In this document: positions 45,255-54,085 of the stretch, piece after piece
How the letters are laid out: each line of letters opens with the position of its first letter
Numbering within the stretch: position 1 is the first letter of the stretch
DNA from: an uncultured Alphaproteobacteria bacterium
GTDB lineage: Bacteria; Pseudomonadota; Alphaproteobacteria; HIMB59; GCA-002718135
Direction: 5' to 3'
DNA: 64,000 nucleotides
Assembly: GCA_902628835.1 (NCBI GenBank)
Contig: CACOPD010000001.1
Coordinates: forward strand, 186,001 to 250,000
The notes under the pieces: generated by a model
Seen by the model: only the letters and a program-made list of their open reading frames with translations
Databases searched by the model: none
What the model was told of the DNA's origin: nothing
Made by a program: the position numbers and the translations under genes

Positions 45255-46694
45255 TTATTTAATTCCTGTGTTAGCGATTCCAGTAGTAATATATCGTTGT
45301 AGAAAAACAAATACTAAAGTAGTTGGTATTAGACTGACAACTGTCATTGCCAATCTGTAATGTTCTTGAGCTACATATTCACCTTGAAAATCTAGAAGAC
45401 ATAATTGAATAGTATATGCAGTTTTTGTAGTTGATACTGCTATCATTGGTAGAATTAAATCGTTCCATCGCCAAATAATTGATAAGATTGCAAGAACCGC
45501 TATTGCTGGTAATGCGAGTGGAAAAACTATTCTCCAATAAATACTCCATTCACTAGCAGCATCCATTCTTGCGGCTTCAAGAAGTTCGTCTGGAATAGTT
45601 AACATATATTGCCGTAACATAAATACACCAGTAGGGGTTGCGGCTCCGGGTATAATAACTCCCCATAAAGTTCCATTTAAACCAGTGACAGAAACCATTT
45701 TAAATATACCAACAATTAAAACCGAAGCTGGAACCATTAGAGTTGCGAGAATAATAATGAAAAATATTATTTGTCCATTGAACTTATATTTTGATAAAGC
45801 AAATGCAGCCATTGAATTTATTAAAACTGTGATTATTGTTGCAATAATTGTTACAAAAACTGAATTGTTCAAACACTTGATTGCATCAAAACTCATACCC
45901 CTTACATTATTTGTTAAAGGGTCAGAATAATTAATCCAAGAAGGTCGAAGTTTTTTATTAACGATTATATCTTCAGTAGGAATCTTAACAATACCACCCT
46001 GAGGATTTGAAATTAGCCTAGCATTAACAGTATCTTTATTTGTGTTTAATCTGCTAACTGAATATTCCTCAATTTCATTAGTTTCTTTATTTTCTGCTGA
46101 AATTAAAATTTGAGAGGTAAATCCATTAGGCTTATAAGGTTTTAAACCAAGAAATTCTGATAAAAGTCTAACTTCCTCTTCATTTAAATTTATTAAATAT
46201 TCTTCGGGGTTATATTCTTTTTTTGCATCAGGAAACATACTTGGATATTTTATTAACCACTCAGGAAATTTTTTTTCTTCGATAAGTTCCTTAGCATGAT
46301 CAGAAACTAAACCTAAATGAGTTCTTAAAGCATAATATTCTTTGCCTTCAAATTTTGTAAGGAAAAGATTAGGATCATTAACTTCTTTTTTATCTTCATC
46401 TCTCAATTCATTCCAATATATTACCCAATCTGGAAGATCTTTAATTATAAAAATTTCCTTTCCATCTGGTCCAAAAACTGTTGCTCTTACAACTCTGTCA
46501 TAATCTAAAGGCAATAAGTTAGTATCTAATTTTTGAAGTAAAAACTGAGATTTTATAGAATTTAATAGTAACCACAATACAGGTAAGAAAATGATTAGAA
46601 ATCCTAAAAAAAGATAAAGATAAGCAATCCAATCAATAAAAGAAAGTTTGTTTTTTCCATGGGTTCTCGAAAAAAATTTGATTACAGCGTTCAA
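45255..46694 (-). CDS. Sugar ABC importer permease, MalG-like, with large periplasmic insert
   Basis: A 479-residue permease, against about 280-300 for MalG. Membrane helix 1 lies near residues 22-46; then roughly 230 hydrophilic residues follow (including TVFGPDGKEIFIIKDLPDW and EEEVRLLSEFLGLKPY) before helix 2 near 283. The rest is normal CUT1: SKYKFNGQIIFFIIILATLMVPA, the coupling EAA loop EAARMDAASEWSIYWRIVFP, and the C-terminal YITTGIANTGIK. The insert would sit in the periplasm and may contact the binding protein. It overlaps the partner permease by 4 bp. Confidence 0.92.
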   Translation of the reverse strand: MNAVIKFFSRTHGKNKLSFIDWIAYLYLFLGFLIIFLPVLWLLLNSIKSQFLLQKLDTNLLPLDYDRVVRATVFGPDGKEIFIIKDLPDWVIYWNELRDEDKKEVNDPNLFLTKFEGKEYYALRTHLGLVSDHAKELIEEKKFPEWLIKYPSMFPDAKKEYNPEEYLINLNEEEVRLLSEFLGLKPYKPNGFTSQILISAENKETNEIEEYSVSRLNTNKDTVNARLISNPQGGIVKIPTEDIIVNKKLRPSWINYSDPLTNNVRGMSFDAIKCLNNSVFVTIIATIITVLINSMAAFALSKYKFNGQIIFFIIILATLMVPASVLIVGIFKMVSVTGLNGTLWGVIIPGAATPTGVFMLRQYMLTIPDELLEAARMDAASEWSIYWRIVFPLALPAIAVLAILSIIWRWNDLILPMIAVSTTKTAYTIQLCLLDFQGEYVAQEHYRLAMTVVSLIPTTLVFVFLQRYITTGIANTGIK

Positions 46695-47746
46695 AGTTTA
46701 ACCTGCCTTCTAGTCAGATAAAATTGTAGTAATGATAAAAGAATTAACAATAAAGCAACTAGTAAAGATGCCATGGCAGCAATGCCTAATCCAAAAGTTG
46801 TTTTCTGACCTCTTAAACCAGCTGTTTCAAAAATGTATGAAACTAATGAAATCCAACCAACTTGTAATGCAAATAATTCTTCAAAAGCCTGAAAAGCTTT
46901 TATTAAAGATAAAACTGTGACAACTAAAAGAATAGGCATTAAAAGAGGAAGAGTAATTCTCCAAAATGCCCTCTGATCTGATGTTCCATCCATTTCTGCA
47001 GCTTCATATAAATCTTTTGGAATTGATTGTAAGCCAGCTAATAAAATTAACATATAAAATCCTAAGTGAGCCCAAGTATAAATAAATACTGACCAAAACA
47101 TTGTCCATGAAGGATCTGTTAACCATTGAATAGGTTGGTCAATCCAATTCCATTCCATTAAAGTTTGAGACAATAATCCTTGTCTTTTTAGAATTAAAGT
47201 CCAAAGAAAAGCAACTACGACTGGGCTAAGCATGACTGGGTAAAAGTATACGGCTCGCCAAAACGCCCTTCCTACTATTTCTCTATTAAGAACAACTGCT
47301 GTTATTAAAGCTACCACGATCATTATAGGAACTTGGAATAAGACGAATATGAATGTATCTGCTATTGAAGCTTTAAACTTATCATCCTCCATATTTTCAA
47401 TACCAGTATCAATTTGTGTCTCTAAAATTATTCTAGATAAATTATCTGATCCAGAGTAATCTCTTGAAGAAAAGTTAATACTTTCTCCATCAGTTACCGA
47501 AAATCCAAAATTCATAAAAAGTGGTAAAAAAGTAAAAAGACCAAAAATTAATATATTAGGAAATAAAAACAAGTATGGTAAACTTTTTGTACCACTTAGT
47601 CTTTGTGCTAATTCTATTGGCCATCCAATAACTGACATGAGTCTAGAAATATTTCCAATGACTCCTTTGGATAGTAAAAACCCAATAAACAAATAAATAA
47701 ATATTACAAAATACCAGTAGTTAAAATTTAATAAATTTTCAGACAT
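46691..47746 (-). CDS. Sugar ABC importer permease, MalF-like
   Basis: A 351-residue membrane protein. Extra N-terminal helices (residues 8-30 and 55-80) are followed by a periplasmic loop of about 60 residues and the CUT1 core: FWRAVYFYPVMLSPVVVAFLW near 164 and the EAA loop YEAAEMDGTSDQRAFWRITLP near 247. It forms the translocation pore with the MalG-like partner. The gene starts 44 bp after the binding-protein gene, with a 13 bp hairpin in between. Confidence 0.93.
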   Translation of the reverse strand: MSENLLNFNYWYFVIFIYLFIGFLLSKGVIGNISRLMSVIGWPIELAQRLSGTKSLPYLFLFPNILIFGLFTFLPLFMNFGFSVTDGESINFSSRDYSGSDNLSRIILETQIDTGIENMEDDKFKASIADTFIFVLFQVPIMIVVALITAVVLNREIVGRAFWRAVYFYPVMLSPVVVAFLWTLILKRQGLLSQTLMEWNWIDQPIQWLTDPSWTMFWSVFIYTWAHLGFYMLILLAGLQSIPKDLYEAAEMDGTSDQRAFWRITLPLLMPILLVVTVLSLIKAFQAFEELFALQVGWISLVSYIFETAGLRGQKTTFGLGIAAMASLLVALLLILLSLLQFYLTRRQVKL

Positions 47747-47754
47747 TAATTTAA

Positions 47755-47781
47755 CTAAGGCCGATTTTAAATCGGCCTTAG
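47755..47781 (-). promoter_or_regulatory. Intercistronic hairpin after sugar-binding-protein gene
   Basis: A perfect inverted repeat with 13 bp arms, CTAAGGCCGATTT (47755-47767) and AAATCGGCCTTAG (47769-47781), one base apart, so the true loop takes some stem bases. It begins 9 bases after the binding-protein stop. There is no T-run after it in the direction of transcription. Same placement as the hairpin at 19071-19098. Confidence 0.75.
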
Positions 47782-47790
47782 AATTAAAAT

Positions 47791-49041
47791 TTATTCAGCA
47801 ATCTTCGCAGCTACATCTGCATCAATTGCTGCCAAAGCTTCGTCAAGAGTCATCTCTCCTGTAATTGCTTTAGTGATATAGTCAGGAACAATCCCATATA
47901 TTGCAAAGTTTTTATTATAACCTTGGAACCAATAAGCTTGAGGGGTTGTATCAGCCGCTTTTCCTGCATTTGCTGCGAAAATTGCAAGACCTTCCGCAAC
48001 ATTTGGACTTACACCAGCATAATCAATACCAGATTTTTGTAAGCCTTGGTGAGCTGTAATATTACTTGTTGCTGCAGCAAATTTTTCTGCGTTGTCAGTT
48101 TGTGACATAAAATCAATAAATGAAGCAGCAGCTTCAGGATTATTAGTAGACTTAAAAGCCACTATTCCAGATCCACCTGGCATAGCACCACATCCACCAG
48201 GGCCACATGGAATCGGCACAACTTTCCACTCAAAATCTGTAATATTAGTATCATAGTTTCCAAGCATCCAAGAGCCAGACATATGCATAGCAACTGTTCC
48301 ATCTAAGAATAAAGGAGCTGCATTTTTATATGCTGTTCCTGATCCAGCAGGCCATCCTTCTGCAGGCATTAAACCTTCTTTATGCCAACCAACAAATACC
48401 TCAGAAAATTTTCTAAATCCTTCATCAACTAAAATTGGTGTTCCATTTTCGTGAAACTTTGCTCCATAAGAAAAAGCTGGACCTGCCCATCTATGAGCAG
48501 TTCTATCTAAAGCCAAACCTGCAGTTAAACCAAGTTCTGATTTTACTTGTCTTAAAGCATCAGCCCAATCATCCCATGTAGCACCTTCTTCAGGCATATC
48601 TACACCTGCATCTTCAAACATTGTAACATTTACATAAGGTCCTGTAACAGTTAATTGAGTTTGCCAACCGTAAATACCATCGTCACCTGAAGGTTTTCTG
48701 TACCAAGGAAGTGTTGCGCCATAATTTGCTTCCCAATATGAAGAATCAACATAAGGCTTAAGATCTAAATAGAATTTATTTAATCCTCCTAAATTTGTTA
48801 CTCTAGCCAAATCTGGTGCAGCACCTGATTCTAATTGATTTTCTAGTTGTTCTCTTATTACTTCATATCCAACTGTTTCAATATTTAATGTATGACCAGT
48901 TGATGCTTCCCATGACTTAGCCATGTCTGCAATAGTATCACATTCATTAATATCCTGATAACATATGAACTTCAATTCTGCTGAATTTGCAGTAAATGAA
49001 GCTGAAGTAACAAAAAGAAAAATAGCTAATATTCTTTTCAT
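47791..49041 (-). CDS. Sugar ABC importer, family-1 substrate-binding protein
   Basis: A 416-residue periplasmic binding protein with a signal peptide (about residues 1-20, ending ANSA). ADMAKSWEASTGHTLNI near 38, LESGAAPDLARV near 76 and the DLKPYVDSSYWEANYGATL segment fit the CUT1 carbohydrate-binding family. Four cysteines (CYQDINEC near the N-terminus, CGPGGC near 280) are unusual and could form disulfides. GGAGG lies 4 bases before the ATG. As first gene of an operon with GH31 and uronate enzymes it likely binds an oligosaccharide or glycoside that contains glucose or glucuronate. Confidence 0.92.
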   Translation of the reverse strand: MKRILAIFLFVTSASFTANSAELKFICYQDINECDTIADMAKSWEASTGHTLNIETVGYEVIREQLENQLESGAAPDLARVTNLGGLNKFYLDLKPYVDSSYWEANYGATLPWYRKPSGDDGIYGWQTQLTVTGPYVNVTMFEDAGVDMPEEGATWDDWADALRQVKSELGLTAGLALDRTAHRWAGPAFSYGAKFHENGTPILVDEGFRKFSEVFVGWHKEGLMPAEGWPAGSGTAYKNAAPLFLDGTVAMHMSGSWMLGNYDTNITDFEWKVVPIPCGPGGCGAMPGGSGIVAFKSTNNPEAAASFIDFMSQTDNAEKFAAATSNITAHQGLQKSGIDYAGVSPNVAEGLAIFAANAGKAADTTPQAYWFQGYNKNFAIYGIVPDYITKAITGEMTLDEALAAIDADVAAKIAE

Positions 49042-49209
49042 AATTCCTCCATTTAAATTTAATAAAATATTGATAACACGAACCCATACGAATTCAAAAA
49101 AAAATTAATATAATTTATAAGAAAATTAGTGATTATTTATATAATTAGTCTTTGAATTTTTTTATTTTCATGGTTTGAGAGAAAATTATTAACTATAGTT
49201 GAAATAATA

Positions 49210-50577
49210 ATGATTGGATACCTGGGATTAGCACGAGAGACTTTTGATGTACCTTTTGCAATGTCTAAGTTTTTAGAAGGTAAAAAAGTTCTACGAAATA
49301 TATTTACTGAAATAAAAGGAATTGATTATTTAATTACTAATAATGAATTATCAGATAAAGCATTTAAATATTTTAAAGATAATAATTTTAAAAAAATTAT
49401 AATTTTTCAAACTACATTTACAGATGCAAAATTTTTACTACACTTTGCTAGAAAGATAAATAAATCTTTGTGTATCGTTGCCTTTCCAGAACCACGAACT
49501 GGAAAGAGATTAAGACTTAATTCAGTATGTGGATTAAATTTAGGAATGCACTCATTAATTAAAAATAATATTAATGCTGAATTCATATTATATAATAATC
49601 ATAAAGACGTAGAAAAAAAAATTAAAAAATTTATTAATAAAAAAATTTATAGCAATAAAATAATTGAATGGAAACAGATTAGAAAAAAAAGTAATAAAAA
49701 AATAGATATAAAGAAACAAAAAATTGGACTTGTTGGTGAAAGACCTGAAGGTTTTGATACATGTGATTATTCATTATTAGAAGTTAGGAAAAAATTAAAT
49801 TTTGATATTAAAAAAATAAAATTAAATGAACTATTCTCAGAAGCTAAAAAAATTAAAAAGTCAGTTTTAAATTCAACACAAATAAAAATTGAGAAAAATT
49901 TGAAGAATTCAAAAAAATTAAATCAATATGAATTAAAAAAAAGTATTTCAATATACCATGGATTAAATACACTGCACACAAAACACGATGTTCAAGCATT
50001 TGCAGTTAGATGTTGGCCAGAAATGTTTACACAATTTGGTTGTGCTTCTTGTGGTCCTATGGCTATGATGAATGAAAAAAAAATTAGCAGTGCTTGCGAA
50101 GCAGACGTTTTAGGAGGAATAAGTTGCAACATATTAAACCAATTAAACAATCAACCTTCTTTACTAGTGGATATTGTCGATATAGATGAAAAAGATAATT
50201 CTGTTGTTTTTTGGCATTGTGGGCTAGCGCCTCTTAGCATGTCTAAAAAAGGTGATGCAAAAGCGGATATACATTCTAATAGAAAAAAACCGCTACTTCA
50301 CAATTTTGCTTTTAAACCTGGAGATATAACAATATTCAGAGTTTCAAAATCAGCAAGCAAATTAAAATTTTTTGTACTTAAGGGGAAAGTGATCAATAGG
50401 AAAAATTCATTTGCAGGAACTTCAGGTGTGGTCAGTTTTGGCAAAAATACAAAAAATAAAATAGAAAAAATGTTTAAAGGTGGACTTGAACATCACGTTG
50501 CTTTTACTTATGGTGACTATTATAACGAAATTGTTAATCTAGGTAATCAAATGAAAATTCCAACATACACAGTATGA
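49210..50577 (+). CDS. L-fucose isomerase-like protein
   Basis: A 455-residue protein of the FucI/AraA-like isomerase superfamily. The N-terminal domain (GLARETFDVPFA, then FQTTFTDAKFLLHFARK, IVAFPEPRTGKRLRLNSVCGLN) and the middle segment VRCWPEMFTQFGCASCGPM, near residues 272-290, followed by EADVLGGISCNIL, fit the metal-dependent aldose-ketose isomerases. The C-terminal half holds VFWHCGLAPLSM and GGLEHHVAFTYGD. The true sugar is unknown; some sulfoquinovose isomerases of transaldolase-type pathways are, as I recall, FucI-like. Divergent from the sugar importer across 168 bp and overlapping the next gene by 4 bp. Confidence 0.82.
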   Translation: MIGYLGLARETFDVPFAMSKFLEGKKVLRNIFTEIKGIDYLITNNELSDKAFKYFKDNNFKKIIIFQTTFTDAKFLLHFARKINKSLCIVAFPEPRTGKRLRLNSVCGLNLGMHSLIKNNINAEFILYNNHKDVEKKIKKFINKKIYSNKIIEWKQIRKKSNKKIDIKKQKIGLVGERPEGFDTCDYSLLEVRKKLNFDIKKIKLNELFSEAKKIKKSVLNSTQIKIEKNLKNSKKLNQYELKKSISIYHGLNTLHTKHDVQAFAVRCWPEMFTQFGCASCGPMAMMNEKKISSACEADVLGGISCNILNQLNNQPSLLVDIVDIDEKDNSVVFWHCGLAPLSMSKKGDAKADIHSNRKKPLLHNFAFKPGDITIFRVSKSASKLKFFVLKGKVINRKNSFAGTSGVVSFGKNTKNKIEKMFKGGLEHHVAFTYGDYYNEIVNLGNQMKIPTYTV

Positions 50578-51674
50578 GCAAAAGTTTTAAATATGGGATA
50601 ATAGGCGCTGGATCAATGGGTCGCGAACATATCAGAAATGTCAATATAATTGATAGAGCAGAAATTGTTGCTTTAAGTGATCCAAATAATGAATCAATTA
50701 ATCAATCTTTATCGTTACTTAATAAAAAAGTTCCATGTTTTACAAACTATAATGAAATGATACAAGCTGATCTTGTTGATGGGTACATAATCTCTACTCC
50801 CAATTTTACTCACATAGATGTATTAAAAGATGTAGTTAAAACAAAGAAACATATCCTAGTAGAAAAGCCGTTATGTACAACAATTAAAGATTGTATCGAA
50901 TTCAGAGATTTAACTAAAAATTATCCAGGTTTAATTTGGACCGCAATGGAATATAGATATATGCCCCCTGTAAAAAGAATGATTGATGAAATTCATAATA
51001 AAACAATTGGTAATTTAAAAATGTTATCAATTAGAGAACACCGATTTCCTTTTTTAGTTAAGGTGAATAACTGGAATCGATTTGCAGAAAATACAGGAGG
51101 CACATTAGTTGAAAAATGCTGTCATTTTTTTGATCTAATGAGGTTAATTGTGAATAGTGAAGCGAAACAAGTTTATGCAAGTGGCAATCAAGATGTTAAT
51201 CATTTAAATGAAAAATATAACAATAAAACTCCTGATATTCTTGATAATGCCTATGTAATTGTTGATTTTCAAAATGGAGTTAGAGCTTTGCTTGATCTCT
51301 GTATGTTTGCTGAAAACTCAACAAATCAAGAGGAGTTATGTGCAGTTGGAGATATCGGTAAAATTGAAACTGCTGTACCTTCAGCTAGTTCAGGTAAAAA
51401 CTCATCTGAATTAAGGATTGGATATCGAGGAAGAAATTTTGAAAATGGAAAAACTCTTAATGAGCTTGTGGAAGTTGATGAAGAGATTTTAAAAGTAGGA
51501 AATCATCATGGCTCTACATATTATGAGCATATTTCATTTCTTGATTCTATTAAAAACTCTAAACCAGCTGCTGTAAGTCTAAATGATGGTTTACAAGCAG
51601 TTGCTATTGGTGAAGCTGCCGAAATTTCTATAAAAGAAAATAGAATTGTGAGAATGGATGAATTTAAAATTTAA
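50574..51674 (+). CDS. Gfo/Idh/MocA family oxidoreductase
   Basis: A 366-residue NAD(P)-dependent sugar/cyclitol dehydrogenase. Rossmann motif GIIGAGSMGREHIRNV near residues 8-23, VEKPLCTT near 99 with the catalytic Lys, and GGTLVEKCCHFFDLMRL near 174 with the likely active-site Asp and His. Members oxidise myo- or scyllo-inositol, glucose-type sugars or act as epimerase partners. It overlaps the isomerase gene by 4 bp (ATGA), so the two steps are likely consecutive. Substrate unknown. Confidence 0.9.
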   Translation: MSKSFKYGIIGAGSMGREHIRNVNIIDRAEIVALSDPNNESINQSLSLLNKKVPCFTNYNEMIQADLVDGYIISTPNFTHIDVLKDVVKTKKHILVEKPLCTTIKDCIEFRDLTKNYPGLIWTAMEYRYMPPVKRMIDEIHNKTIGNLKMLSIREHRFPFLVKVNNWNRFAENTGGTLVEKCCHFFDLMRLIVNSEAKQVYASGNQDVNHLNEKYNNKTPDILDNAYVIVDFQNGVRALLDLCMFAENSTNQEELCAVGDIGKIETAVPSASSGKNSSELRIGYRGRNFENGKTLNELVEVDEEILKVGNHHGSTYYEHISFLDSIKNSKPAAVSLNDGLQAVAIGEAAEISIKENRIVRMDEFKI

Positions 51675-51676
51675 AA

Positions 51677-52600
51677 TTAAGAAAAAAATTCGTTTGTTTT
51701 ATTCATAATAAACTCACTTACTCTTGTATTGGATTCTTCTGTAACTCCTGCATTATGAGGTGATAAAATACAATTCATATCATTTGTAATACTTTTTAAA
51801 AATATTTTGTTTACTGGCTCATGTTCATAAACATCTAATGCAAATCCTGAAATATAATTATTATTATATGCTTCAAGAAGATCAATTTCTTTTATAATTC
51901 CTCCCCTAGAAGAATTAATTATAATTGGCTTATTATTCATTTTTTGAAATATTTTTTTATCAAATAAATATTTCGTTTCGTTATTTAATGGTACATGTAT
52001 AGAAATTATATCAGCTAAATAAAGAATATTTTCAAAAGTTACTTTTTTAACATTATTTTCTTCCATTTCTTGAGAGGTTATAAAAGGATCAAATGCAATA
52101 GTAGTAACTTCAAAAGCATTTATAAGCTTTAAAACTTTTTTTGCTATATGACCAAATCCTATTAGTCCTAAAATTTTTCCCTTTAACTCATTCGTAGTAA
52201 TTGACGTTCTAGGCCATTGTCCACTTTGTGTTTTTGCATTTATTAACTTTGTTTTCTTTAATAGGCTAAGTGAAGAGCTTATTACATATTCTGCTACAGA
52301 GTCAGCATTCATCCCAGTAGCTGGTTGAACAAATATATTATTTTGTTTACAGTATTCAGTGTCAATATTATCTAGACCTACACCAAGTCTACCAATGTAC
52401 TTTAAATTTTCTGCTTTCTCTAAGATAGATTTATTTAAATTTGTTTTATTTCTTACAATTATTCCATCAAATTTATTAATTTCTTTTTTTAAATAATTAG
52501 AATTTTCCCAAATATCTTTTTTATAGATTACATTAAAATCTTTACTTAATATTTTTAATGCTTCTTGATCTATAAATTCTGTAATTAAAATATTTATCAT
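51677..52600 (-). CDS. D-isomer-specific 2-hydroxyacid dehydrogenase (SlcC/SerA-like)
   Basis: A 307-residue NAD-dependent dehydrogenase. IGRLGVGLDNID near 68, PATGMNADSVAEYV near 93, the Rossmann loop LGLIGFGHIAKK near 144, the catalytic Arg in NSSRGGIIKE near 230, and His in LSPHNAGVTEESN near 283 are all present. The opening ITEFIDQEALKIL, SGQWPR and AGVTEESNTRVS elements are shared, from memory, with a SerA-like group that includes (S)-sulfolactate dehydrogenase SlcC. Next to a sulfopyruvate-decarboxylase-type enzyme, sulfolactate oxidation to sulfopyruvate is a plausible role. Last gene of the long minus-strand run, 4 bp overlap with the kinase gene. Confidence 0.85.
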   Translation of the reverse strand: MINILITEFIDQEALKILSKDFNVIYKKDIWENSNYLKKEINKFDGIIVRNKTNLNKSILEKAENLKYIGRLGVGLDNIDTEYCKQNNIFVQPATGMNADSVAEYVISSSLSLLKKTKLINAKTQSGQWPRTSITTNELKGKILGLIGFGHIAKKVLKLINAFEVTTIAFDPFITSQEMEENNVKKVTFENILYLADIISIHVPLNNETKYLFDKKIFQKMNNKPIIINSSRGGIIKEIDLLEAYNNNYISGFALDVYEHEPVNKIFLKSITNDMNCILSPHNAGVTEESNTRVSEFIMNKTNEFFS

Positions 52601-53505
52601 TTAATTTTACTAATTTTTATTTTTTTTGAAAATTTATTAACTAAACTAATTGTAGGTATTGAATATATGCCCCCTCTTTGCATACATTTTAAAGTTGCAG
52701 CAGCAGATGCAAAAATAATACTTTCTATATTTGATTTATTTAGAGATAAGGCTGATGCGAAAGCTCCATGAAATACATCTCCTGCACAATTTGTTTCAAC
52801 TGTTTTAACATTTGGAATTTTACAGTGATACAATGAATTGTTATCTACCCAAAGAACACCTTGGGAACCTATTGTAACTGCTACAAATTTTTGTGTTTCA
52901 TTAAATATTTCAAAAAGAGCAGTTTTCATATTTGAATTTCGCTTATATGTTTTTAAACCCTCTTCAGAAAATATGGGATGGGAAGCATTTTTAACAATTT
53001 GAGATATATGTGATGTTTTTTTAAAATTATCTAAATCAGCAACACATTTAATATTATTTTTGTTAGTCTTTTTGGCAATTTGAGTAGCTATTCTAATCCA
53101 CCTCATATCTACTGCATAAATATCTTTTTTTCTAAAATCTAAATTTGGTATTTTCTTATAATTAAGTAACTTTGGATCATTATAAGCAGCTAGCAATCTT
53201 TCACCATTTATATCTTCAATTACAAAACTTTGGGAAGATTTACATTTTTTTATTGAAATAGATTTATTGATATTAATTTTAAATTTTTTAAATTCATTTT
53301 TTAAGAAAACAGAAGTGTCATCATCTCCAAATTTTCCAATAAATTCAGTATCACATCCCAATTTTTTAGCAGTAAATGCTGATACTGCTGCCGAACCGCC
53401 TAACCTTTTATCAATACCTTTAGATAAAACTTTAATTGGTTTTTTTGGAAACTGATCTATCCTACTTATATTATCTAAAAATATTGATCCTACACAAATG
53501 ATCAT
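52597..53505 (-). CDS. PfkB family sugar kinase, YihV-like
   Basis: A 302-residue ribokinase-fold enzyme. LGGSAAVSAFTAKKLG at 35-50 is the N-terminal substrate motif; NCAGDVFHGAF at 239-249 holds the catalytic Asp243 (the usual GAGD is CAGD here). KSSQSFVIEDINGERLL at 89-105, VDMRW at 132-136, FSEEGL near 179 and TLKCMQRGGIYSIP near 271 resemble E. coli YihV, the sulfofructose kinase, more than KdgK or RbsK, judging from memory. Of the three YihV residues said to hold the sulfonate, Lys (here 25) and Arg (here 135) align, while Asn is Ala107. Ten bp after comE-like gene. Confidence 0.85.
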   Translation of the reverse strand: MIICVGSIFLDNISRIDQFPKKPIKVLSKGIDKRLGGSAAVSAFTAKKLGCDTEFIGKFGDDDTSVFLKNEFKKFKININKSISIKKCKSSQSFVIEDINGERLLAAYNDPKLLNYKKIPNLDFRKKDIYAVDMRWIRIATQIAKKTNKNNIKCVADLDNFKKTSHISQIVKNASHPIFSEEGLKTYKRNSNMKTALFEIFNETQKFVAVTIGSQGVLWVDNNSLYHCKIPNVKTVETNCAGDVFHGAFASALSLNKSNIESIIFASAAATLKCMQRGGIYSIPTISLVNKFSKKIKISKIK

Positions 53506-53515
53506 AAATATTTAT

Positions 53516-54085
53516 TTAGAGGTATTTAACTATACCTATAAACTTTCTAAATCTATCTCTGATCGTTATAGGGTTTAGAGGAATTGGATCAATTTTGACA
53601 TTCCCAGAATTAATTTTAGAGATAATTACGTAAGAATTATTTTGATCTTCAATAGCTTTTGATAATTCATTTACTGTTTCATCTCCAGAACATTCAACTA
53701 CATTTTTACAACCAGCGCCTATTGCAACATCTTTTAAAGAGGTATTTTCATCAGTAAAAGTCCTTTGATCTCCTGTTGATCCATATGATCCATTATCAAT
53801 AATTAATAATGTATAATTTGATGGTGCTCTATTACCAATTGTTGCTAATGTATTCATATTCATTAAAACAGATCCATCACCATCTATACTAATAACATGT
53901 TTGTTTTGAGATAATGACAAGCCCAAACCGATAGAAGAAGACAAACCCATACTGCCTAACATATAAAAAAAGTTTGGTTGATCATTAATTTTATATAATT
54001 CTTGAGATGGAAGACCTATATTACAAATAACTAAGTTATCTTTAAGAATATTTTGTATTTTATTTAATAAGTCAAAGCGGTTCAT
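53516..54085 (-). CDS. comE: Sulfopyruvate decarboxylase-type ThDP enzyme, beta subunit (ComE-like)
   Basis: A 189-residue half-enzyme carrying the thiamine-diphosphate site: GDGS at 69-72 and Asn98 (the GDG-X-N motif) with NGSYGSTGDQRTF after it. MLGSMGLSSSIGLGLSLS at 42-59 is typical of ComE and of phosphonopyruvate decarboxylase C-terminal halves. ComE pairs with ComD to turn sulfopyruvate into sulfoacetaldehyde. Size agrees with archaeal ComE (about 188). Its start overlaps the comD-like stop by 4 bp, as for subunits of one complex. Phosphonopyruvate is the main alternative substrate, but those enzymes are usually one fused chain near PepM, which is absent. Confidence 0.82.
   Translation of the reverse strand: MNRFDLLNKIQNILKDNLVICNIGLPSQELYKINDQPNFFYMLGSMGLSSSIGLGLSLSQNKHVISIDGDGSVLMNMNTLATIGNRAPSNYTLLIIDNGSYGSTGDQRTFTDENTSLKDVAIGAGCKNVVECSGDETVNELSKAIEDQNNSYVIISKINSGNVKIDPIPLNPITIRDRFRKFIGIVKYL

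Noticed and set aside
49042..49209. Promoter pair in the largest gap.
   Set aside because: Several TATAAT-like hexamers exist (for example ACTATAGTT near 49192), but none has a matching -35 box at proper spacing, so no promoter is claimed.
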